Shown here: positions 21,611-29,877 of the stretch, one piece after another
How the letters are laid out: every line of letters begins with the position of its first letter
How positions within the stretch are numbered: position 1 is the stretch's first letter
NCBI RefSeq assembly: GCF_946892675.1
Contig: NZ_CAMPOV010000001.1
Span: 408,033-472,032, forward strand
Source of the DNA: Arthrobacter sp. Marseille-P9274
Lineage (GTDB): Bacteria; Actinomycetota; Actinomycetes; Actinomycetales; Micrococcaceae
Direction of reading: 5' to 3'
Length of the DNA stretch: 64,000 nucleotides
Program-made: the position numbers and the translations under genes
The notes under the pieces: model-generated
The model's input: only the letters and a program-made list of their open reading frames with translations
What the model was told of the DNA's origin: nothing
The model's database searches: none

Positions 21611-21745
21611 TTCCCCGTCGCCTGTAGGTAGGCACCCTGCCGCCCCCGCGCTCCCCGCGGATCGGCAGGAAACCGGGGATGCGTGCGGCCGGCCCCGCCG
21701 CCGTCGGGCCTTCCCCGTCCCCAGCCGGTCAGGTTGCCCGTTCAA

Positions 21746-21762
21746 CCCCCAAACGTGGGGGG
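21746..21762. promoter_or_regulatory. palindrome upstream of the Hsp70-like gene
   Basis: CCCCC-AAACGT-GGGGGG, a C-run and G-run separated by six bases, about 127 bases before the Hsp70-like ATG. The same layout occurs upstream of the IniB-like gene (26488-26574) and the SARP gene (34299-34316), so this may be a shared operator. GGTGCTACTGTAGGGG about 30 bases further could hold the -10. Confidence 0.5.
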
Positions 21763-21888
21763 CCTCTTTTCCCTCCCCGTGGGTGGTCCCGGTGCTACTG
21801 TAGGGGACATTCCGAGCAGCAACTCTGGACGGCCGGGCTCGCAGGTTTCGTCCACGGGGGAGTTGGTGCGCTCGCCCTTGGGGGGACC

Positions 21889-23883
21889 ATGGCGTACGTA
21901 CTTGGCATTGATGTCGGCACGAGTTTTACGGCCGCGGCGGTAGCCCGGACCGGCTCGCAGGGTCCGGCAGGACCGCAATCGTTTCACCTAGGCCAGCGTG
22001 CCGCAACCATCCCGTCGGCGGTCTTCTTCGGCGGTGACGGCCAGGTGCTGGTCGGCGATGCCGCCGAGCGGCGGGGCGTCGCCCAGCCCGAACGCGTGGT
22101 GCGCGAGTTCAAGCGCCGCGTCGGCGATTCCGTGCCTATCATCGTCGGCGACCGGTTCGCCGCCCCGGAAGAACTCCTCGCCACCATGGCCCGCTGGGTG
22201 GTGGACCGCGCCACGGAACGCGAGGGCTCCGCGCCTCAGGCCATCACCGTGTCCCATCCCGCGTCCTGGGGCGGCTACAAGTCCGAACTGCTGCGCCAGG
22301 CCCTGGCCCAGGCCGGCCTCGCGAATGCCGCCCTGGTCAGCGAGCCCGAGGCGGCGGCCCTGCACTACGCCTCGCAGGAGCGCGTCCCGGACGGCAGCCT
22401 GGTCGCCGTCTACGACCTCGGCGGAGGCACCTTCGACGCCGCCATCCTCCGCAAGGACAGCGGGACCAGCTTCAGCCCGCTGGGCAGGCCGAACGGCATC
22501 GACCAGCTTGGCGGTGCGGACTTCGACGACGCCGTCTTCAACCATGTGACCGCCGGCGCGGCCGAGGCCTTCGAGGGACTGGACACCGCCGATCCTGCGG
22601 TTCTGCTGGCGCTCGCACGGCTGCGCCGGGAATGCACCGAGGCCAAAGAGGCGCTGTCGTCCGACTCGGAGGCGACCATCCCCGTGCTGCTGCCCGGGGC
22701 GCAGACCCAGGTGCGGCTGGTGCGGCAGGAATTCGAAGCCATGATCGACGGCGCCATCGGGCAGACCATCGGCACGCTCCGCCACACGCTGGAGGCGGCC
22801 GGCGTCGATCCCGCGCAGCTCAGTGCCGTGCTGCTGATTGGCGGCTCTTCGCGCATCCCGTTGGTGGCGCAGCAGCTCTCAGCCGGGCTGGACCGTCCCA
22901 TCGCCATCGACGCCGACCCGAAGGCGTCGATCAGCCTGGGTGCCGCGCTCGCGGCGGCCGCGGCCCTGCCCGTGCCGGCAACCGAGGAACCAGCGGCAAC
23001 GGACGACGGCGGCAACGGCCCAAGCGCGGATCGTACCGCGGCGGAGGAGGCCCGGGAGGCCACGTTCTTCGGTGCCGCCCCGACGCACCGGCCGGCGGCG
23101 GCCAAGCCCCGCCAGCACACCGCAGTGCGGGCCGGGCCGTGGCCGCGGCGGTCGCCGGGCTGGCAGTGATCAGCGCAACCGCCGCGCAGGCGCCGCTGGA
23201 CCTGGGATCCTGGGTCCATCGCGGGCGCCGGCGCTGCCGACGCCGCCACACCGCAGGGAACCGCCAGCACCGCGGGCACCGGTGGCGCGGGAGGCGGAGG
23301 CTGCCGGCGGCGCCGGAGCCGTGCCTGCCTTCCCGCTCGGCCCTGATGGTACGGGCCTGACGGCAACGCCGGCCCCGGTTCCCCAGCCCGTCCACCCTGG
23401 CCGGCGGCGAGAGGCTCCGCGGGTCCCGACAGGCGGCGCGGAACAGCAGCAGGCCGCGGCGGCCGCGCGCCCGAGTGCGCGAGCCGCCGATGGTGCGTCC
23501 GGCCCGGCTACACAGTCCTCCGGGAACCCTGCCGCCGCCCTTCCCGGCACCGCCGGGCACCCAGGCACCCGCGCCGTCGACCCCGGTGACGCAGCCGGAG
23601 TCACCCGCCCCGGCCCGGAGCCCACCCAGCCGTCGGATCCTGCACCCGTCGACCCCGCGCCGGCACCCGATCCCGCGCCAGAACCGGTGCCGGATCCGAC
23701 CCCGCCGAACCGCCGCCCGTATCCGATCCGGCCCCGGCCGAACCTCCGCCCGCGTCCGACCCGGCTCCCGCTGAACCGGTGCCTGCGCCTGAACCGACGG
23801 TCGCGCCCGAAACGGTGGCGCCGAGTTCGGAACCCGCCCCCGCACCTCCTTCCGACCCGGTCCCGCCGGCACCGGAGGGGTGA
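21889..23883 (+). pseudogene. Hsp70/DnaK-like ATPase with membrane anchor and Pro-rich tail; reading frame broken in the C-terminal half
   Basis: The ATG at 21889 (preceded by GGGGGG) opens an intact Hsp70-type ATPase domain: phosphate-1 GIDVGTSFTAAAV, phosphate-2 AVYDLGGGTFDAAIL and adenosine motif LLIGGSSRIPLV. There is no recognisable DnaK substrate-binding domain. The frame stops at 23169 (426 residues), but coding-like sequence continues across other frames: a membrane segment VAAAVAGLAVISATAAQ (about 23143-23193, third frame), Ala/Gly sequence from about 23218 (first frame), Pro-rich sequence about 23300-23703 (second frame), then EPPPVSDPAPAEPPPASDPA in the first frame to a TGA at 23881. 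That TGA overlaps the regulator start by GTGA. At least four indels would restore one protein of about 660 residues. Either assembly errors in GC-rich sequence or a decaying gene. Confidence 0.75.
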
Positions 23884-26525
23884 GCCGGTTGAATCCCGCG
23901 ACATCATCGCGCAGTTCAGCCTGCCTGCTGCCGGCCGCCGCCTGGGGCGGCATTCTCGGCGACGCCGAATCCATTCCGCCCGGCCGGCTGCTGGCGGCCA
24001 TTGCAGGCGCCGGTGGAACCGGCAAGACCGCCCTGCTCGACGAGCTGGACAGCCGCCTTTCCGCCCGCAGCGTTCCGGTCAGCCGCATCCAGGACGACCT
24101 CGGCTGCTGCGCCCTGCCCGCGCGCGGAGCGGTCCTCGTCGACACCGCCCATATGCTCGGCGACAGCGGGCTGTCCAGGATCCACGCGCTCGTCGCTGAT
24201 CCGGAGATAAGCCTCGTGGTCGCGTACCGCCCTCGGCGGATATCGAACGCCTTGGAGCTGCTGGTGCGCCAACTCGAAGAACACCGTGCCCCTGTAGTGC
24301 TCGGCCCGCTCACCGCAGTCGAGATCGTCGATCGCGCCGCTCAACTGCAGGCGGTACCGGAACCGGAGGCCTTGGGCCAAATCATTCTCGAGGCCACCGG
24401 CGGGCTGCCCTGGCTGGTGCATCGATATCTCGGCGCTGCCGCGGGTTGGCCCGGTGTCCTTTCGGAGGGCGACGACCGTCCGCTCCCGCCCGGTCTGCTG
24501 GACCAACTGGGTTATGAGCTCGACAGGCTGGAGCCGGCGCTACGGCAGCTGCTGCTGGTCCTTGCGGTCGGCTTCGATTTGTCGGCCGCTGCCCCACCGG
24601 TGGAGGAACTCGGCAATCCTGACCGGCTCCTGCTCGAGGCCAAGGACGCCGGCTTGCTGCTGCCCGATGGCCGGCTGGTCCCGCTGCTGCGCCGCACCAT
24701 GCTGGAGACGACACCCTCCCACCAGCTGCATGGCCTGCAACGAGCCCTGGTCGACAGCCTGACTGCAGGCGGACTCCCTCTTGGCCGCGCGGCCAGGCCG
24801 CTCGCGCACACCGGGCTTCAGGACGCCCGGGTCGCGGCCGCGCTGGAGCGTGCGGCAGACCGTGCCCTTCCCACCCAGCCCGGCCTCGCCGCCGAGCTCT
24901 ACGACGAAGCCCGGGCCGCGGGAGCGGAGGGGCTCGAAACCGCAGCGCGCCGCGCCCAGGCGGCTTATGTCCTGGGCGACCTCGACGGCGCGGGCCGGAT
25001 CCTGGACGGACTGCTGGTGCACGATGACGCTCCGGACGTGCTCCGCGGTGCCGACGTGGCCGCCGCAATGTGGGCCCAGCGCGGCATGTTCCTGCGCGGG
25101 GCCGATGTCTACCGCTGGCTCGGTCTGGAGCGGGCTGGAGCCTCGGCACCGCTGGCGGTAGTTGCCATGGTCGCCACCGGGGACCGGCACGGAGCGGAGG
25201 AGATGGCTGCCGCTGCGCCCGCGGGCGGTTCGCCTACGCTGAAGGCGGTGGCCGTCCGGTTGATGTCCCAAGGCACCCTGGCGACCATCGGTGATGCGCC
25301 CGCGCTGGTCCTGCCGACGTTGATCCGGGCCTCCGACATGATGACCGCCTCCGGCTCACTGGACCCGTTGCCCGAACTGCCCGCGGCCCTCGCCGCGCTG
25401 GCCGCGTTGCATGCCGGCGAACTCGACATCGCGGATTCTGTCCTCACCGCGGCCGTTGACGGCGGCCAGGGCGGAACCGTCGGCCGCCGGCGCCTGCTGC
25501 TGCTTCGCGCGTGGACACGCATGCTGCAGGACCGCCCCGAAGGTGCCCGGACCGCTATGGCCGAGGCCGCCGCCGTCGATCATCCCGTCGCGCCGTGCGA
25601 CGAACTGCTGCTGCTCGCCCTCGACGTCGGACTCGCCCGCCGGACGGACGACGTTCCGGCGCTGGTACGGGCCTGGCGGCGTGCTCGCGAAGGCCTGCTG
25701 CACGTGGCCATCGACCTGTTCAGCCTGCTGCCGCTCGGCGAACTGATGGTCGCGGCGGCAAGGCTCCGCGAGACCGCCAGGCTGGAGCCGCATCTCGCCG
25801 AGGCCTGGTCGTTGCTGGACCGGCTGGGCGACCCGCCGCTTTGGGCCGTTCCGCTGCACTGGCAGGCTGTGCAGGCCGGCATCCTCTCCGAGCGCCCCGC
25901 CGACCTGGCACCGCACGCCGCCGCCCTGGTCCGGGCCTCGCGCAGCAACCATCTGGCCGCTGTGCTCGCGGCCGCCGGCCGGGCCTGGCTGCAGGTGCTG
26001 TCCGGGCAGGTGGAGGCAAACGCCGTCGAGACCGCCGCCCGGGGACTGGCTACGGTCGGCTTGACTTGGGACGGTTCGAGGCTCGCCGGCCACGCGGCCG
26101 GACGCGCTGAGGAGCGCCGCGATACCGCAAGGCTTCTTGCCTGCGCGCGCGACCTCCATCCGGGATCCGCCGAAAACCTCGATCCGGTCAATACGCCGGC
26201 GCCGGCTGAACCGCCGCTGGAACGCCGCCCGGCCGCCCTCGGCAGCGCTTCCGCGCCGCCGGTACCGCCCCAGCCGGCAGATGCGGGGCAGAGCGCGCGG
26301 CTCAGCAGCCGCGAGCGCGATGTTGCCCGGCATGTCCTGGCCGGAAAGACCTACCGGGAGATTGGCGAAGCAATGTTCATCTCGCCGCGCACCGCCGAGC
26401 ACCACATCGCCCGGATCCGCCGCCGGCTCGGCGCCTCCTCACGCTCCGAGCTGCTCGACCAGCTCCGTCTTGAACTCGAGGACGAGGCCCCCTCATCCGG
26501 GGGTCTCCCATCCCCCGTGCCTTAG
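23880..26525 (+). CDS. large LuxR-family ATPase (LAL-type) regulator, IniR-like by position
   Basis: An 881-residue regulator. Residues 38-50 carry a Walker A motif (IAGAGGTGKT) and about 86-92 a Walker B-like VLVDTAH, then a long helical, TPR-like Ala/Leu-rich region and a C-terminal LuxR helix-turn-helix (808-860: LSSRERDVARHVLAGKTYRE, then ISPRTAEHHIARIRRRL). STAND/LAL proteins of this size bind an effector and activate adjacent genes. In mycobacteria the equivalent neighbour of iniBAC is IniR, reported as an activator of that operon; homology here is by architecture and position only. The GTG start overlaps the end of the Hsp70-like frame by four bases. A candidate operator array begins inside its last codons. 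Confidence 0.85.
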   Translation: MSRLNPATSSRSSACLLPAAAWGGILGDAESIPPGRLLAAIAGAGGTGKTALLDELDSRLSARSVPVSRIQDDLGCCALPARGAVLVDTAHMLGDSGLSRIHALVADPEISLVVAYRPRRISNALELLVRQLEEHRAPVVLGPLTAVEIVDRAAQLQAVPEPEALGQIILEATGGLPWLVHRYLGAAAGWPGVLSEGDDRPLPPGLLDQLGYELDRLEPALRQLLLVLAVGFDLSAAAPPVEELGNPDRLLLEAKDAGLLLPDGRLVPLLRRTMLETTPSHQLHGLQRALVDSLTAGGLPLGRAARPLAHTGLQDARVAAALERAADRALPTQPGLAAELYDEARAAGAEGLETAARRAQAAYVLGDLDGAGRILDGLLVHDDAPDVLRGADVAAAMWAQRGMFLRGADVYRWLGLERAGASAPLAVVAMVATGDRHGAEEMAAAAPAGGSPTLKAVAVRLMSQGTLATIGDAPALVLPTLIRASDMMTASGSLDPLPELPAALAALAALHAGELDIADSVLTAAVDGGQGGTVGRRRLLLLRAWTRMLQDRPEGARTAMAEAAAVDHPVAPCDELLLLALDVGLARRTDDVPALVRAWRRAREGLLHVAIDLFSLLPLGELMVAAARLRETARLEPHLAEAWSLLDRLGDPPLWAVPLHWQAVQAGILSERPADLAPHAAALVRASRSNHLAAVLAAAGRAWLQVLSGQVEANAVETAARGLATVGLTWDGSRLAGHAAGRAEERRDTARLLACARDLHPGSAENLDPVNTPAPAEPPLERRPAALGSASAPPVPPQPADAGQSARLSSRERDVARHVLAGKTYREIGEAMFISPRTAEHHIARIRRRLGASSRSELLDQLRLELEDEAPSSGGLPSPVP

Positions 26526-26574
26526 GGCCCCTCCCTCCCTAATCGGGGGCGGCCGGATCCCCCCACTATCGGGG
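26488..26574 (+). promoter_or_regulatory. array of C-run/N6/G-run sites before the IniB-like gene
   Basis: Three similar elements: CCCCC-TCATCC-GGGGG at 26488-26503 (inside the regulator's 3' end), CCCTCC-CTAATC-GGGGG around 26533-26549, and CCCCCC-ACTATC-GGGG at 26559-26574. Spacers are six bases in each. A further GGTAGGGG lies at 26579. They fit operator sites for the upstream LuxR-type regulator. The start ATG at 26693 is preceded by GAGGGG; TACGTT near 26622 is a possible -10. Confidence 0.5.
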
Positions 26575-26692
26575 TTTCGGTAGGGGAACTATCACCGATG
26601 CCGGCCCCGGTCCCCCGGACCTACGTTGTAACCAGCCAAGCATCGAGCCTGGTGAACGAACTTCACAAGCACATTCGAATGAGGGGTTTGCA

Positions 26693-27943
26693 ATGACGAC
26701 TTCGATCACGACCATGCTGGTTGATTTCCTGATGGATCTGTTCCGCGACCCGGACAAGGCTGCGGAATTCCGCGACGATCCGGAGCGTGTGCTCCAGGCT
26801 GCCGGGCTTGAGGGGGTCTGCAGCAGCGATGTCGACGCAGTCCGCCCGGTCATCCTGGACTTCGCACCGGTTTCCGTCGACTCATCCTTTGACCGGGAGT
26901 ACAACACCGGCCGCAACGAGTCCTCCATTGAGGACAACAACCCGTTCAACCCGGTCAACGGCCGCAACGACAACGACGACAACGGCGGGGGCGGCGGGGG
27001 CGGCGGCCGGGACTGGGACGACGACGACAACGGCCGGGACCGGGACGACGACGATAACGGCCGGGACTGGGACGACGATGATGACGACGACAACGGCCAC
27101 GATTGGGACGACGATCACGGGCACGCCGTCACCCAGCTGACCCATATCCTGAACCACTACTCCTACACCTCCGAGGTGGACGACCGCGACACGATCGTCG
27201 ACCAGTCCGTGAACCAGAACATCTGGGCCGATGGCGACGTCCACCAGATCTTCGACAACGATTCCGTGGTTGCCTCCGGCGATGACGCGGTAGCTGCCGG
27301 CGACGACGCCAACGTGGCGCAAGGCGACGACTCCATCGCAGCCGGAGGAGACGTCGAGCAGGACAACTCCGAGGACAACTCCACCAACATCGATGTAGAC
27401 GGCGATGCCGACATCGAAATCGGCAGCGAAGACACCACGATTGTCGACTCCTTCAACGAAGAAGAGACGGTCGAGGATTCCTACAACACCGACATCGACA
27501 TCGATGAGTCCTTCAACGAGGACAACAGCGAAGACAACGACGGCATCGATGGCAACAACAACGACGTCGATGTCACCGAAACCAACGTCGACGTCGAGCT
27601 CGAGGATTCGTTCAACGACAACTCCGACAACTCCACAAACCTCGACAACGTCGGCAACGAGGAAACCGAGGTCGTTATCGAGGATTCGTTCCAGGACAAC
27701 TCGGACAACTCCACAAACCTCGAGGACGTCGGCAACGAGGAAACCAACGTGGACGTGGTGGTCGAGGACTCCTTCCAGGACAACTCGGACAACTCCACGA
27801 ACCTCGAGGACGTCGCCAACGAGGAGAACAACCTGGACGTCGAATTCGAGGAGTCCTTCAACGACACGACCACCACCGTCGAGGACAACGTCGTCGTAGC
27901 GGACAACGAGGTCGAGGAAGACAGCGCAGTCGTGGTCGACTAA
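26693..27943 (+). CDS. IniB N-terminal domain protein with Asp/Asn-rich repeat body
   Basis: Residues 1-50 (MLVDFLMDLFRDPDKAAEF, then DPERVLQAAGLEGVCSSDVD) match the IniB N-terminal domain that precedes dynamin genes in mycobacteria and relatives. The rest of the 416 residues is extremely acidic and polar: a Gly run and Asp-rich stretches (about 93-145), a segment of degenerate GDDAVAAGDDANVAQGDD-type repeats (about 195-225), and then Asn/Asp/Ser repeats of 26-28 residues. There is almost no Lys and no signal peptide or membrane helix. M. tuberculosis IniB is instead Gly/Ala-rich, so only the head is shared. Such a body could be intrinsically disordered or cation-binding; function unknown. 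Confidence 0.85.
   Translation: MTTSITTMLVDFLMDLFRDPDKAAEFRDDPERVLQAAGLEGVCSSDVDAVRPVILDFAPVSVDSSFDREYNTGRNESSIEDNNPFNPVNGRNDNDDNGGGGGGGGRDWDDDDNGRDRDDDDNGRDWDDDDDDDNGHDWDDDHGHAVTQLTHILNHYSYTSEVDDRDTIVDQSVNQNIWADGDVHQIFDNDSVVASGDDAVAAGDDANVAQGDDSIAAGGDVEQDNSEDNSTNIDVDGDADIEIGSEDTTIVDSFNEEETVEDSYNTDIDIDESFNEDNSEDNDGIDGNNNDVDVTETNVDVELEDSFNDNSDNSTNLDNVGNEETEVVIEDSFQDNSDNSTNLEDVGNEETNVDVVVEDSFQDNSDNSTNLEDVANEENNLDVEFEESFNDTTTTVEDNVVVADNEVEEDSAVVVD
27602..27847 (+). repeat. coding tandem repeat in the IniB-like gene
   Basis: Three consecutive units start at 27602, 27680 and 27764 (78, 84 and 84 bases). Each encodes EDSFxDNSDNSTNL followed by an (D/E)(N/D)V(G/A)NEE segment and a hydrophobic hinge such as VVI, DVVV or DVEF. 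A partial fourth unit (EESFND) follows. Earlier, weaker copies (DSFNEEETVEDS, DESFNEDNSEDN) show expansion from the same motif. Confidence 0.9.
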
Positions 27944-27966
27944 TCATCGACGCAGACTTCACTGGC

Positions 27967-28018
27967 GCACAGCCGGCCCGGCAGGAAGGGAGGGAGTTCC
28001 TGCCGGGCAGGTCTGTGC
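27967..28018 (+). terminator. long hairpin between IniB-like and dynamin genes
   Basis: GCCCGGCAGGAA (27976-27987) pairs with TTCCTGCCGGGC (27997-28008), extended by GCACAG (27967) with CTGTGC (28013). The stem is followed by TTAAAGC, not a long T-run. Its place, 24 bases after the IniB-like stop and 29 before the next start, suggests partial termination or 3'-end protection, giving more IniB-like than dynamin mRNA. Confidence 0.65.
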
Positions 28019-28047
28019 TTAAAGCTGGCACGCAGGAGGAGGCAGGT

Positions 28048-29877
28048 ATGGCTGAGTTGGTCAAACTCGTGGAGCAGAGCATCGCGCTGGCGGCGGAGGC
28101 CGATCGGACGGATCTGCGCCGGCGGCTGGAGCAGACCCGGCGGCGAGTGCTCGACCCGACCGTCCGCGTCATCGTGGTCGGTGAGTTCAAGCAGGGCAAG
28201 AGCAAACTGATCAACGCGCTCGTCAACGCCCCGGTCTGTCCCGTTGATGACGACATCGCTACCTCGGTGCCAACCGTGGTCCGGCACGGAAATCCGGCCT
28301 CCGCCAGGATCATGGTCCCCCGGGACGGCGGCGAGGACACCGGCGGCGAACCCGAACTCGAGCGGCGCGAGGTACCGATCGAGGACCTGGCCGGCTACGT
28401 GTCCGAGAACGGCAATTCCGGCAACCGGCACCGGCTGGCCGCCGCGGAAGTCTTCCTCCCGCGCAAGCTCCTCTCCGGCGGGCTGACCCTGGTGGACTCC
28501 CCCGGGGTCGGCGGGCTCAATTCGACCCACTCCTTCACCACGCTTACCGCGCTGCCGACGGCGGATGCCATGCTCCTGGTCTCCGACGCCTCGCAGGAGT
28601 ACACCGAGCCGGAGGTCCGCTTCCTGCGCCAGGCCATGCGGGTCTGCCCGAACGCCGCCTGCGTGCTGACCAAGACGGACCTCTACCCGCAATGGCGGCA
28701 GGTGGCCGCACTCGACCGGACACATTTGGCGGAGGCAGCCCCCGGCGTCGGACTCTTCCCCGTCTCCGCCGACCTCCGGCTGCACGCCGCCCGGCTCCAG
28801 GACACCGAGCTCAACACCGAGTCGGGATTCCCTGCCCTCATCTCCTACCTGCGCCGGGACGTGCTCGGGCGCGCCGAGCAACTGCAGCGCCGCTCCGTGG
28901 CGCAGGACCTGCTCTCGGCCTCCGACCACCTTCGCCTGTCGCTGCAATCCGAGCTCAGCGCGCTGCAGGACCCGGAGAGCACGCCCGCGATGATCGCCGG
29001 ACTGGAGGCCGCCAGGGAGCGTGCCGACGACCTGCGCCGCCGCTCGTCGCGCTGGCAGGTGACGCTCAATGACGGCATCAGCGACCTCATCTCCGACATG
29101 GAGCACGACCTGCGCGACCGGCTGCGGCGGATCCAGCGCGAAGCGGAGGAAGCCATCGACGTCTCGGATCCGGGCAAGATCTGGCCGCAGTTCGTCGAAT
29201 GGCTGGAGCAGCGCAGCGCAGCGGCCGTCTCCGACACCTTCGTCTGGACCAGCGAACGCGGCCAGTGGCTGGCCGCCGAGGTCGCGGGGCACTTCGCCGA
29301 GGACGAGCCGCCACTGCCAATGCTGAGGGTCGAAGACACCGAGGACGTGCTGGACCCGGTGGAACTGGTGCCGGAGCTGGACCCGGGCCGGCTCGGGCCC
29401 CTCGAAAAGGTACTGATCGGCATGCGCGGCTCCTACGGCGGGGTACTGATGTTCGGCCTACTGACCGGCGTGGTGGGCATGGCGCTGATCAACCCTCTCT
29501 CCGTCGGTGCCGGCCTGCTGCTCGGCGGCAAGGCCTACAAGGAGGACAAAGAGAACCGGCTCAAGCGGCGCCAGGCCGACGCCAAGAACCTGGTCCGCCG
29601 CTACATCGACGACGTCATCTTCCAGGTCGGCAAGCAGCTCAAGGACCGGCTGCGGCTGATCCAGCGCGCCACCCGGGACCACTTCACCGAGATCGCCGAG
29701 GAGCACCACCGCTCCCTGGGCGATTCGGTCGCCGCGGCGCAGAAGGCGGCCACCACCTACGCGAAGGAGAGGGAGCAGCGCATCCGGGCGATCCAGCTCG
29801 AACTCAAGAAGGTCGAAGCACTGCACAAGCAGGCCCAGTCCCTTGCACCGGAATCGGCGCTGGCGGGCCGGCCGTGA
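28048..29877 (+). CDS. dynamin-like GTPase with membrane-inserting paddle, IniA-like
   Basis: A 609-residue bacterial dynamin. GTPase motifs: G1 GEFKQGKS (45-52), G2 threonine region TSVPT (72-76), G3 DSPG (150-153), G4 TKTD (208-211). Helical stalk regions flank a hydrophobic hairpin (about 466-496, GVLMFGLLTGVVGMALI and LSVGAGLLLGG) that would insert in the membrane; the C-terminus is a long charged coiled coil. The size is close to mycobacterial IniA, which mediates membrane fission. The ATG at 28048 follows AGGAGGAGG. The stop overlaps the next dynamin (GTGA), as expected for partners that hetero-assemble. Confidence 0.92.
   Translation: MAELVKLVEQSIALAAEADRTDLRRRLEQTRRRVLDPTVRVIVVGEFKQGKSKLINALVNAPVCPVDDDIATSVPTVVRHGNPASARIMVPRDGGEDTGGEPELERREVPIEDLAGYVSENGNSGNRHRLAAAEVFLPRKLLSGGLTLVDSPGVGGLNSTHSFTTLTALPTADAMLLVSDASQEYTEPEVRFLRQAMRVCPNAACVLTKTDLYPQWRQVAALDRTHLAEAAPGVGLFPVSADLRLHAARLQDTELNTESGFPALISYLRRDVLGRAEQLQRRSVAQDLLSASDHLRLSLQSELSALQDPESTPAMIAGLEAARERADDLRRRSSRWQVTLNDGISDLISDMEHDLRDRLRRIQREAEEAIDVSDPGKIWPQFVEWLEQRSAAAVSDTFVWTSERGQWLAAEVAGHFAEDEPPLPMLRVEDTEDVLDPVELVPELDPGRLGPLEKVLIGMRGSYGGVLMFGLLTGVVGMALINPLSVGAGLLLGGKAYKEDKENRLKRRQADAKNLVRRYIDDVIFQVGKQLKDRLRLIQRATRDHFTEIAEEHHRSLGDSVAAAQKAATTYAKEREQRIRAIQLELKKVEALHKQAQSLAPESALAGRP

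Noticed and set aside
22838-24199. Independent 453-codon gene across the Hsp70/regulator junction
   Set aside because: Its first and last parts are Arg-rich shadows; only the middle Pro-rich part fits, as a frame-shifted continuation of the Hsp70-like protein.
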